Source of the DNA: an uncultured Phascolarctobacterium sp. | GTDB taxonomy: Bacteria; Bacillota; Negativicutes; Acidaminococcales; Acidaminococcaceae | Length of the DNA stretch: 64,000 bases | Reading direction: 5' to 3' | NCBI GenBank assembly: GCA_900545535.1 | Contig: UQZN01000001.1 | Coordinates: 1 to 64,000, forward strand | Shown: positions 51,733 to 59,481 of the stretch, one piece after another | Layout: the number at the start of each line of letters is the position of its first letter | Position numbering within the stretch: the stretch's first letter is position 1 | Translations under genes and position numbers: made by a program | The notes under the pieces: generated by a model | Database searches by the model: none | What the model saw: the letters and a program-made list of their open reading frames with translations, nothing else | Told to the model about the DNA's origin: nothing

Positions 51733-52653
51733 ATGCAAAAAGCGTTATTGGTATTAATTTTACTATTTTCATGGTTTGTTTCGGGTTGCAGCGAAGAGCG
51801 CAGTAATGTATCTGGAGAAGCAGGCATTTATTCAATAATGGATGCACGCGGGAAAATAGTTGCTTTTCACAAGCCGCCACAAAGAATAGTCTGCCTTAAT
51901 TATAGCGCCTGTGAGATATTAACGGAATTAATCCCGTTGTCTGATGTAATCGCGACTGATAAATGGGCGCATGAAGAGGATCTGTCAAATTGTACGGAAG
52001 TAATAAAAGACATACCTGTTTGTGAAGATAATGTTGAGAGTATCTTGGCCTTTAAACCGGATCTGGTTATTTTGGCAAGTGGCAGAGGGACAGTCTTGGG
52101 GGAACTGTTGGATACGATAGATGTGAAAAATTGTATTTTACAGCAGCCTGAGAATATTTATAAGATACCAGATTATATTAAATTATTGGGAAAACTGGTA
52201 GATAATGAAGCTGCAGCGGAAAAAATGGCTGCAAAAGTTTCAGGGTATCTGAAGGCTGAGCGGGATACTCCGCGGATATCTGGAGTATTATTGCTGCATC
52301 CTAATGGAGGAACAGGTCATAAAGGGTCTATGAGTAATAGTGTTTTTGAAACTTGTAATATTGAAAATTTAGCTGCTCGGTATGAAAATTTTGCTGGAAA
52401 TTATCTGGGAAAGGAGCAAATTGTAGCATTAAATCCGGAAAGACTTATAGTTTTGGATTGGTCGTTTGGTGGTCAGCATAAAAGTGCGGCAGCAAGAAAA
52501 AAAGAAGTTTTGGAAGATCCGGGTTATCAGAGTATTGATGCTGTCAAAAATGGCAGAGTGATAATCCTGCCTATGAAGTATTTTAATTGTAATACACAAT
52601 ATGTAATAAACAATATGGAAAAGTTAAAAAAAGAACTTGCAAAAACTGTTTGA
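51733..52653 (+). CDS. ABC transporter substrate-binding lipoprotein (BtuF/FecB-like)
   Basis: A 306-residue periplasmic binding protein of the helical-backbone (class III) type: lipobox FVSGCSE at the signal peptide end (Cys19-20 region), then RIVCLNYSACEIL, FKPDLVILASGRG and a C-terminal GGQHKSAAARKKEVLEDPGYQSI. Typical ligands are Fe-siderophores, heme or cobalamin. The ATG at 51733 is preferred (AGAGGA before it, lipoprotein signal after it). It starts 40 bp after the receptor stop. No permease or ATPase gene accompanies it here, so a transporter elsewhere must be shared. Confidence 0.88.
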   Translation: MQKALLVLILLFSWFVSGCSEERSNVSGEAGIYSIMDARGKIVAFHKPPQRIVCLNYSACEILTELIPLSDVIATDKWAHEEDLSNCTEVIKDIPVCEDNVESILAFKPDLVILASGRGTVLGELLDTIDVKNCILQQPENIYKIPDYIKLLGKLVDNEAAAEKMAAKVSGYLKAERDTPRISGVLLLHPNGGTGHKGSMSNSVFETCNIENLAARYENFAGNYLGKEQIVALNPERLIVLDWSFGGQHKSAAARKKEVLEDPGYQSIDAVKNGRVIILPMKYFNCNTQYVINNMEKLKKELAKTV

Positions 52654-52706
52654 CTAAGATGCCTGCTGAAGGCTGTTCTTTTTTCAATTTTGTTAAGAAC
52701 AAATTT

Positions 52707-52760
52707 ACGGTCACCGCCCGGGATAAGAGCTTTGAGGACGGAGTGACCGTATTTTGTTTT
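52707..52760 (+). terminator. Intrinsic terminator before the Pho regulon
   Basis: ACGGTCAC (52707-52714) pairs with GTGACCGT (52743-52750) and is followed by ATTTTGTTTT. Confidence 0.75.
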
Positions 52761-52763
52761 AAC

Positions 52764-52789
52764 TTTACAAACTTTACATTGATTTTACA
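52764..52789 (+). promoter_or_regulatory. Pho-box-like direct repeats before pstS
   Basis: TTTACA occurs at 52764, 52773 and 52784, with TTTTAC again near 52807. Repeats of TT(A/T)ACA about 11 bp apart are the Bacillus-type PhoP binding pattern. They lie about 95 bp before the pstS start and suggest that the PhoP encoded downstream activates the operon. Confidence 0.65.
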
Positions 52790-52881
52790 AAACCATGCTA
52801 ACGGATTTTACTTTACTGGGCTATGCTATAGACATAGTCAGAAAACTACAAGCAAATCATAAAATTTTGGAGGCTATAGTG

Positions 52882-53769
52882 ATGAAAATGAACAAAAAAG
52901 TAGCAGGTATTTTATTAGCAGCAATGAGCACGATGATTTTTACAGGCTGCGGCAGCAGTGAACCTGAGAAAAAGGCTGATACTGCGGCAGCAGGCAGCAA
53001 GATCGTCGTTATCTCCCGTGAGGATGGCAGCGGTACCCGTGGTGCTTTCATAGAACTGTTCGGCATCGAAAAGAAGGATGCTAACGGCAAAAAAGTCGAT
53101 CATACTACAGACAATGCTGCGATCACTAATAACACTTCTGTTATGATGACCACTGTTGCCGGTAATAAAGACGCTATCGGCTACATTTCTCTGGGTTCTT
53201 TGAACGACACTGTCAAAGCACTGAAAATAGACGGTGCTGAGGCCAGTGCTGCCAACGTCAAGAGCGGTGCTTATAAAATCGCCCGTCCTTTCAACATCTG
53301 CACTAAAGACGGCTTAAGCGAAGTTGCTCAGGATTTTGTGACCTTCATCATGTCGAAAGAAGGCCAGGAAGTAGTTGCCAAAGCCGGCTGCATCGGTGAC
53401 GAGAAAGCCGCTCCTTATAAAGGAACCAAACCGGCAGGTAAGGTTGTCGTTGCGGGTTCTTCTTCCGTAACTCCGGCAATGGAAAAACTGAAAGAAGCTT
53501 ACTTGAAAATCAATCCTGCGGCTAACATCGAAATTCAGACCAGTGATTCCACTACAGGCGTCAAATCTGCGATCAGCGGTATCTGCGACATTGGCATGGC
53601 GTCCCGCGAGCTGAAAAAGAGCGAACTGGACCAGGGCTTGAAAGCTACAGTCATTGCTACTGATGGTATCGCGGTTATCGTCAATAAAGACAACAAGATC
53701 AGCGACCTGAAAAAAGAACAGGTCGAAGCGATCTTTACTGGCAAGACTACCGAATGGAACAAACTGTAA
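52882..53769 (+). CDS. pstS: Phosphate ABC transporter, substrate-binding lipoprotein
   Basis: A 295-residue PBP-type phosphate-binding protein. The lipobox is FTGCGSS (signal peptide about 1-21), followed by ISREDGSGTRGAFIEL and the phosphate-binding region GSSSVTPAMEKL, with SRELKKSE. The ATG at 52882 (GGAGG with 8-base spacing) is preferred to the frame start at 52795. It carries phosphate to PstCA. It is the first gene of pstSCAB-phoU-phoP-phoR. Confidence 0.95.
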   Translation: MKMNKKVAGILLAAMSTMIFTGCGSSEPEKKADTAAAGSKIVVISREDGSGTRGAFIELFGIEKKDANGKKVDHTTDNAAITNNTSVMMTTVAGNKDAIGYISLGSLNDTVKALKIDGAEASAANVKSGAYKIARPFNICTKDGLSEVAQDFVTFIMSKEGQEVVAKAGCIGDEKAAPYKGTKPAGKVVVAGSSSVTPAMEKLKEAYLKINPAANIEIQTSDSTTGVKSAISGICDIGMASRELKKSELDQGLKATVIATDGIAVIVNKDNKISDLKKEQVEAIFTGKTTEWNKL

Positions 53770-53798
53770 GCTGATAAAAATCATATCTGAAACATCAA

Positions 53799-53820
53799 CG
53801 GCTGCCTTTCGGGGCAGCCG
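53799..53820 (+). other. pstS-pstC intergenic hairpin
   Basis: CGGCTGCC and GGGCAGCCG form a strong stem with loop TTTC. No T run follows, so it is more likely an RNA-stability or processing stem that raises pstS mRNA above pstCAB than a terminator. Confidence 0.6.
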
Positions 53821-53828
53821 CCTGTATA

Positions 53829-54695
53829 ATGCGAGGGCATATGGAGAAACGCAAAGAAGAGATAATGAAATTTGTTTTTCTGCTGGCGGCGTGCGTATCT
53901 ATCGCCATGGTGGCGATGATCTGCCTGTTTTTATTCGCCAACGGCCTGCCGACTATCGGTAAGATCGGGATAGCAGACTTTTTCCTGGGTGAAAGATGGC
54001 GTCCGGCTAATGATATTTACGGCATCCTGCCGATGATTCTGGGCAGTTTATACGTTACCTTGGGGGCTATCGTTGTCGGTGTACCTGTCGGTATCCTGAC
54101 GGCGATCTTTATGGCGCGTTTCTGTCCCGGGAAAATATATAATGTGCTGAAGCCTGCCGTAGAGTTATTAGCGGGTATTCCTTCCGTAGTTTACGGTTTT
54201 TTTGGTCTGGTGGTAATGGTACCGCTGATCCGCGAACATGTAGGCGGAACCGGCAGCAGTATGCTGACTGCTTCACTGCTTTTGGGTATGATGATCCTGC
54301 CGACACTGATCAGTGTGGCCGAGGCTGCCTTGCGGGCAGTGCCCAACAGTTATTACGAAGGGGCTCTGGCTTTGGGGGCAGGCCATGTCCGCAGCGTATT
54401 TTTTACGATCGTGCCGGCTGCCAAGTCGGGTATCATGGCGGCGGTCATTCTAGGGATGGGCCGTGCTGTCGGCGAAACGATGGCGGTGATCATGGTTGCC
54501 GGTAACCAGGCCCGGATGCCGATAGGCCTTTTGGAAGGCGTGCGCACGATGACGACGAATATCGTTATTGAAATGGGTTATGCTGCCGATCTGCACCGTG
54601 ATGCTCTGATCGCTACGGCAGTAGTACTGTTTATTTTTATCATGATCATTAATCTGACGTTTTCGTACTTGAAAGGTAAGGTGGTGCAGCAATGA
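53829..54695 (+). CDS. pstC: Phosphate ABC transporter permease PstC
   Basis: A 288-residue inner-membrane permease with six transmembrane segments and the EAA loop around EAALRAVPNSYYEGALALGAG. It forms the channel with PstA. The start is uncertain: ATG 53829, ATG 53841 or ATG 53865 are in frame, and none has an ideal ribosome site. The stop overlaps the pstA start by 4 bp. Confidence 0.93.
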   Translation: MRGHMEKRKEEIMKFVFLLAACVSIAMVAMICLFLFANGLPTIGKIGIADFFLGERWRPANDIYGILPMILGSLYVTLGAIVVGVPVGILTAIFMARFCPGKIYNVLKPAVELLAGIPSVVYGFFGLVVMVPLIREHVGGTGSSMLTASLLLGMMILPTLISVAEAALRAVPNSYYEGALALGAGHVRSVFFTIVPAAKSGIMAAVILGMGRAVGETMAVIMVAGNQARMPIGLLEGVRTMTTNIVIEMGYAADLHRDALIATAVVLFIFIMIINLTFSYLKGKVVQQ

Positions 54696-55558
54696 TAGGG
54701 TTGAAAGCACAGCTTAACCGCAGGTTGTACGAGTGTGGTCGTGATCCGCTGTCGCTGTTTTTGCTGGGCTGCGTGGTGGCTGCGGCGCTGACGACTTTTC
54801 TGGTACTGAGTTTTTTACTGGGCTATATTTTGTGGCAGGGGCTGCCTAATATCGAAGCCAGTCTCTTTGCCTTGCATTATAATTCCGAGAACGTTTCGCT
54901 GTTTCCTGCTTTAGTAGATACGGTCCTGATGGTGCTGCTGGCTTTGGCTATCGCAACGCCGCTGGGTATTTTCGCAGCCGTGTATCTGGTAGAATATGCC
55001 AGCCGCGGCAATAAGCTGGTGGGAGTAGTGCGGGTGACTGCCGATACTTTAGCGGGTATCCCTTCCATCGTCTACGGCTTGTTCGGTATGCTGTTTTTCG
55101 TCACCTATTTAAAATGGGGTTATTCGCTGCTGGCCGGTGCCTGCACCGTTGCGATCATGATCCTTCCCCTCATCATGCGCACAACGGAAGAAGCTTTGAA
55201 GGCTATCCCGGACAGTTACCGTGAGGGCAGCTATGGTTTGGGCGCAGGCAAGCTGCGTACTGTTTTCGCCGTAGTCCTGCCTTCTGCTGTCCCCGGGATT
55301 TTAGCAGGCGTTATCCTTGCTATCGGCAGGATCGTGGGCGAAACGGCAGCGCTTATCTATACATCCGGCACGGTGGCGGCGCTGCCAGATGGAGTGCTGT
55401 CATCGGGCCGAACTCTGGCGGTGCATATGTATGTGCTGGCCAGCGAGGGCCTGTATATGAAGCAGGCTTATGCGACAGCCGTCATTCTGGTTGTGATCGT
55501 TATTGCGATCAATGCTTTATCGAGCCGGCTGGCCAAACAATTGATGAAGGGAAAATAA
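54692..55558 (+). CDS. pstA: Phosphate ABC transporter permease PstA
   Basis: A 288-residue inner-membrane permease of six segments with the EAA loop EEALKAIPDSYREGSYGLGAG and the conserved ADTLAGIPSIVYGLFG. It pairs with PstC. ATG overlaps the pstC stop (ATGA), indicating coupled translation. A single base separates its stop from the pstB start region. Confidence 0.95.
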   Translation: MIGLKAQLNRRLYECGRDPLSLFLLGCVVAAALTTFLVLSFLLGYILWQGLPNIEASLFALHYNSENVSLFPALVDTVLMVLLALAIATPLGIFAAVYLVEYASRGNKLVGVVRVTADTLAGIPSIVYGLFGMLFFVTYLKWGYSLLAGACTVAIMILPLIMRTTEEALKAIPDSYREGSYGLGAGKLRTVFAVVLPSAVPGILAGVILAIGRIVGETAALIYTSGTVAALPDGVLSSGRTLAVHMYVLASEGLYMKQAYATAVILVVIVIAINALSSRLAKQLMKGK

Positions 55559-55559
55559 T

Positions 55560-56312
55560 ATGGACGCAAAAATAGCTATTGAAAATTTAGACCTGTATTA
55601 CAGCGAGTTTCAGGCGCTGAAAAATATCAATATGCGGATACCGGAAAAGGAGATCACTGCTTTTATCGGGCCGTCCGGCTGCGGCAAGTCGACGCTGCTG
55701 AAATCTTTGAACAGGATGAACGATCTGATCGAAGGCTGCCGTATTACCGGTAAGGTATTGCTGGACAATGACGATATTTACGCTAACGACGATGTGAACC
55801 TGCTGCGTAAACGTGTCGGGATGGTTTTTCAAAAGCCGAATCCGTTTCCCATGAGTGTTTATGACAATATTGCTTTCGGACCGCGTACACATGGCGTAAA
55901 AGGCAAAGCCAAGCTGGACGATATGGTAGAGGAAGCTTTGCGTAAGGCGGCGATCTGGGATGAGGTCAAGGACAGGCTTGATAAAAGTGCTTTGGGCTTT
56001 TCCGGTGGTCAGCAGCAGCGGCTCTGTATTGCCCGTGCTTTGGCAGTGCAGCCGGAAGTCCTGCTGATGGACGAACCGACCTCGGCGCTGGACCCGATCT
56101 CGACCCTCAAGATTGAAGATCTGGCTCTGGAGTTGAAACAAAACTATACTATCGTTATCGTTACTCACAATATGCAGCAGGCGGTGCGTATTTCTGATAA
56201 AACGGCCTTCTTCCTTCTGGGCGAGGTGATCGAGTTCAATGATACTGATACTTTGTTTGCCAATCCGCAGGAGAAAAAGACTGAAGATTATATTACGGGG
56301 AGGTTTGGCTGA
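55560..56312 (+). CDS. pstB: Phosphate ABC transporter ATP-binding protein
   Basis: A 250-residue ABC ATPase with Walker A GPSGCGKST, Q-loop FQKPNPFPMSVYDNIAFGPR (the PstB hallmark), signature FSGGQQQRL, Walker B LLMDEPTSALDP and H-loop VTHNMQQ. It energises PstCA. Start and stop touch its neighbours. Confidence 0.97.
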   Translation: MDAKIAIENLDLYYSEFQALKNINMRIPEKEITAFIGPSGCGKSTLLKSLNRMNDLIEGCRITGKVLLDNDDIYANDDVNLLRKRVGMVFQKPNPFPMSVYDNIAFGPRTHGVKGKAKLDDMVEEALRKAAIWDEVKDRLDKSALGFSGGQQQRLCIARALAVQPEVLLMDEPTSALDPISTLKIEDLALELKQNYTIVIVTHNMQQAVRISDKTAFFLLGEVIEFNDTDTLFANPQEKKTEDYITGRFG

Positions 56313-56992
56313 TGGTAAGAAGCAGATTTGCGGCGCAGATGGAGCTTTTGAACACGGAACTGATCGTCATGGGAACTTTATGCGAGAATGCTTTGGAGCA
56401 TGTAATGCAGGCTTTGCAGGAGGATAACGATGCTCTGAACAGAGAAATTGTTATTTTAGGCAAACGCACAGAGGAAAAAGAGCGTGAAGTAGAGAATATT
56501 TGTATAAATCTGCTTTTAAAACAGCAGCCTGTCGCTTCTGATCTGCGTCAGATCTCAGCGGCGCTGAAAATGATCACCGACCTGAGCCGTATCGGCGAGC
56601 AGGCGGGCAATATTGCTGAAATTTTAGGTAAGGCCGAGTTTGGCCGTGACTACGACACAACGCTGCTGCAGCAAATGGCGACGGCGGCGAAAAAAATGGT
56701 CAGCACCAGCCTGGACGCTTTCGTAAAAGGCGACCTGAGGCTGGCACAGCAGGTGGAACGTGACGACGACGTCGTTGACGAATTGTTCAGCAAAGCAAAA
56801 AAAGAATTGATCCAGGTCATACGCAGCACTCAGGATAGCGGTGAGCAGGCTATCGATTATCTGATGATCGCCAAGTATTTTGAAAAAATCGGCGACCATG
56901 CGGTCAATATTTCCCAGTGGGTGCTGTTTATGATCACAGGAGCACATGAGGAGGATACTGTGCATGATCTTTTGCGTGGAGGACGATCCTAA
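56312..56992 (+). CDS. phoU: Phosphate signalling protein PhoU
   Basis: A 226-residue all-helical protein with two PhoU repeats (LLLKQQPVASDLRQISAALKM, IGEQAGNIAEI, and YFEKIGDHAVNISQWV). It links transporter state to PhoR. The start overlaps the pstB stop. Its final 29 bp overlap the phoP start. Confidence 0.95.
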   Translation: MVRSRFAAQMELLNTELIVMGTLCENALEHVMQALQEDNDALNREIVILGKRTEEKEREVENICINLLLKQQPVASDLRQISAALKMITDLSRIGEQAGNIAEILGKAEFGRDYDTTLLQQMATAAKKMVSTSLDAFVKGDLRLAQQVERDDDVVDELFSKAKKELIQVIRSTQDSGEQAIDYLMIAKYFEKIGDHAVNISQWVLFMITGAHEEDTVHDLLRGGRS

Positions 56993-57644
56993 TATTCGTG
57001 AACTGGAAGTTTATACATTGCAGTCCGTCGGTTTTAAAGCATTGGGCGTCGGCAGCGGTGAAGAGCTGTTTAAAGCACTGGAATGTGCTAAGCCGACTTT
57101 GATCCTGCTGGACATCATGCTGCCAGGAGATGACGGCATAACGCTGCTGAAACAGCTGCGCAGTGATAAACGTACAGCCCAGGTGCCGGTCATCATGGCT
57201 ACAGCCAAGGGCTCCGAGTTCGACAAAGTGCACGGACTGGATAACGGTGCTGATGATTATATCGCCAAACCCTTTGGCATGATGGAAATGGTGTCGCGGG
57301 TGAAGGCCGTATTGCGCCGCTATAAGCAGGATGACAAGCAGGGCAGGCTTACTGCCGGCGAACTGGTGATGGAAATCGATAAACACCGCGTGTTGGTTGG
57401 CGGGCAGGAAGTCATACTGACTTTTAAAGAATTCGAGCTTTTGCATAAACTGCTGGAACGTCCGGGGCAGGTGTTTACGCGCGAACAGCTTTTAACTGAC
57501 ATCTGGGGTTATGATTTTGCCGGTGAGACGCGTACTGTCGATGTGCATGTACGCACGCTGCGTCTGAAGCTGGGCAAGGCGGGCTCGTTGATCGAGACAG
57601 TACGCGGCGTCGGTTATCGTATAGGAGCAGGCTATGAGAAATAA
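56964..57644 (+). CDS. phoP: PhoP/PhoB-type response regulator
   Basis: A 226-residue OmpR-family regulator. The receiver domain (1-120) has acidic residues CVEDDPNI, phospho-acceptor in LLDIMLPGDDG, and the lysine in AKPFG. The C-terminal winged helix (130-226) includes RTVDVHVRTLRLKLG. ATG 56964 follows AGGAGG. It regulates the Pho genes with PhoR. Confidence 0.93.
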   Translation: MIFCVEDDPNIRELEVYTLQSVGFKALGVGSGEELFKALECAKPTLILLDIMLPGDDGITLLKQLRSDKRTAQVPVIMATAKGSEFDKVHGLDNGADDYIAKPFGMMEMVSRVKAVLRRYKQDDKQGRLTAGELVMEIDKHRVLVGGQEVILTFKEFELLHKLLERPGQVFTREQLLTDIWGYDFAGETRTVDVHVRTLRLKLGKAGSLIETVRGVGYRIGAGYEK

Positions 57645-59295
57645 AATTTTCAGCGGACTGCTGTGGTTATCTACAGCGGCTGTGGTCATTGCTTCCGTGT
57701 TGATCGCCGTGATCATGTATCAGGGGTCGATGACAACGATGCAGCATGATTTGAGGCAGGAAGCTGCTTTTATCAAAATAGGTATGGAGCAGGACGAAAA
57801 AAGTTATTTACAGGCTTTACAGGCTGAAGGGAATAAGGTGACACGGGTTACTTTGATCGCGCCTGACGGCAAAGTCCTGTATGATAATTATGTGCCTGCC
57901 GAAAAAATGCTCAATCACAAAGACCGGGAAGAAGTGCAGTCAGCACTGACTGACGGTGTTGGTCTGGCAGAACGTATGAGCGACACCCTGTCGGAAAAAA
58001 CTTTTTATTATGCGCTGCGATTGGAAAACGGTGATGTGCTGCGTGTTGCCCGAACTACTGATTCTGTTTTTGCGACAGTGGCAGGCAGTATTCCTTATAT
58101 GATAGCAGTAGTGCTGCTTGTGGCTTTTGTTGCCATGCTTTTAGCCCGCCGGATAACGGATAAAATGGTTTTGCCGCTGGAACAGGTCGATTTGGAGCAT
58201 CCTTTGGAAAATGACACTTACGATGAATTGGCGCCTTTTTTAACACGGATCTCCCAACAGCAAAAACAGGTTTCGGAAGGATTGCAGCAGCTGCGTCAAA
58301 AGCAAAACGAACTGACAGCCATTACTCAGAGTATGAATGAAGGGCTGATCCTTTTGAATGACAGGCAGAATATTTTGTCGATCAACGACAGTGCGGCCAG
58401 ATTATTTGGTTTGCAGGGCAACGAAGTGGCTGGTAAAAATATTCTGACCTTGGAACGGGGACAGGAAGTGCAGGAACTGCTGCAGAAGGTTGCCGCTGCT
58501 GGCAGCGGTGAAAGTCTTTATCAGAAGGATGGACGTTATTATCAGCTTTGCGGCAGCAGTGTTGGCGGCAAGGGCAGTGTACTGCTGATTTTTGATGTTA
58601 CGGAAAAACGGGCGGCAGAAACATTGCGGCGGGAATTTTCAGCGAATGTTTCCCATGAATTGAAAACACCGCTGCAGTCGATTCTGGGGTACGCCGAGAT
58701 CATGAAAAACGGTTTGGTTCAGGAAGGTGACAAGCAGCGTTTTCTGGAAAAAATCTACAGCGAAGCTGGGCACCTGATTGGATTGATCGATAATATTATG
58801 AAATTGTCGCGCCTGGACGAAGCTGCCGGAGATATGAAAAATCTGGAAATGGTCGAGCTGAAAAAACTGGCTGAAAATACGGCTCAGCGTCTGCAGGCTC
58901 AGGCAGCCGGAAAAAATATCAGTGTCAGTGTCAGCGGCTGTGAAGCTGAGGTCGAGGGTGTACCGGCGATTTTGGGCGAGGTCATCTACAATCTGATCGA
59001 TAACGGTATCAAGTATAATCGTGATGGCGGCCGCGTCGATGTAACGGTGGCCGTTGCTCCGGGAGAGGCTGTGCTGACCTTTAAGGATACCGGCTGTGGT
59101 ATCGGCAGCGCGGATAAGGAACGTGTTTTTGAACGTTTCTATCGGGTCGATAAGAGCCATTTTAAAGAAACTGGCGGCACTGGTCTTGGCCTTTCAATCG
59201 TCAAGCATGGTATTTTATTCCATCAGGGACGTATCGAATTGGAGAGTGAGCTGGAACAGGGGACGACTATAAAAATCTTTTTACCAAGAAAATAA
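57634..59295 (+). CDS. phoR: Phosphate regulon sensor histidine kinase
   Basis: A 553-residue membrane kinase. Two N-terminal transmembrane segments (about 8-30 and 150-170) enclose an extracytoplasmic sensor, followed by a HAMP-like linker, a PAS domain (about 225-320), HisKA with VSHELKTPLQ (His341) and the HATPase domain (NLIDNGIKYN, DTGCGI, GGTGLGLSIVKHG). The start overlaps phoP by 11 bp. A terminator follows. Confidence 0.93.
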   Translation: MRNKIFSGLLWLSTAAVVIASVLIAVIMYQGSMTTMQHDLRQEAAFIKIGMEQDEKSYLQALQAEGNKVTRVTLIAPDGKVLYDNYVPAEKMLNHKDREEVQSALTDGVGLAERMSDTLSEKTFYYALRLENGDVLRVARTTDSVFATVAGSIPYMIAVVLLVAFVAMLLARRITDKMVLPLEQVDLEHPLENDTYDELAPFLTRISQQQKQVSEGLQQLRQKQNELTAITQSMNEGLILLNDRQNILSINDSAARLFGLQGNEVAGKNILTLERGQEVQELLQKVAAAGSGESLYQKDGRYYQLCGSSVGGKGSVLLIFDVTEKRAAETLRREFSANVSHELKTPLQSILGYAEIMKNGLVQEGDKQRFLEKIYSEAGHLIGLIDNIMKLSRLDEAAGDMKNLEMVELKKLAENTAQRLQAQAAGKNISVSVSGCEAEVEGVPAILGEVIYNLIDNGIKYNRDGGRVDVTVAVAPGEAVLTFKDTGCGIGSADKERVFERFYRVDKSHFKETGGTGLGLSIVKHGILFHQGRIELESELEQGTTIKIFLPRK

Positions 59296-59298
59296 GCA

Positions 59299-59340
59299 AA
59301 ATACCATTCACTGTATTGCACAGATGAATGGTATTTTTTT
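59299..59340 (+). terminator. Terminator of the pst-pho operon
   Basis: AAATACCATTCA and TGAATGGTATTT form a 12-bp stem with a 14-base loop and a T run. Confidence 0.9.
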
Positions 59341-59481
59341 GTCTTCCTAAAGCTGATTATATAATAAAATTCTGTTTCATTGCTTAAAACGTATAATTTT
59401 GATAAAATTAATATAAATATATAATGAAAACAACTAATAAATTTATATTAAAACAATAAAAACAAAGGAAGCATTATTCTG

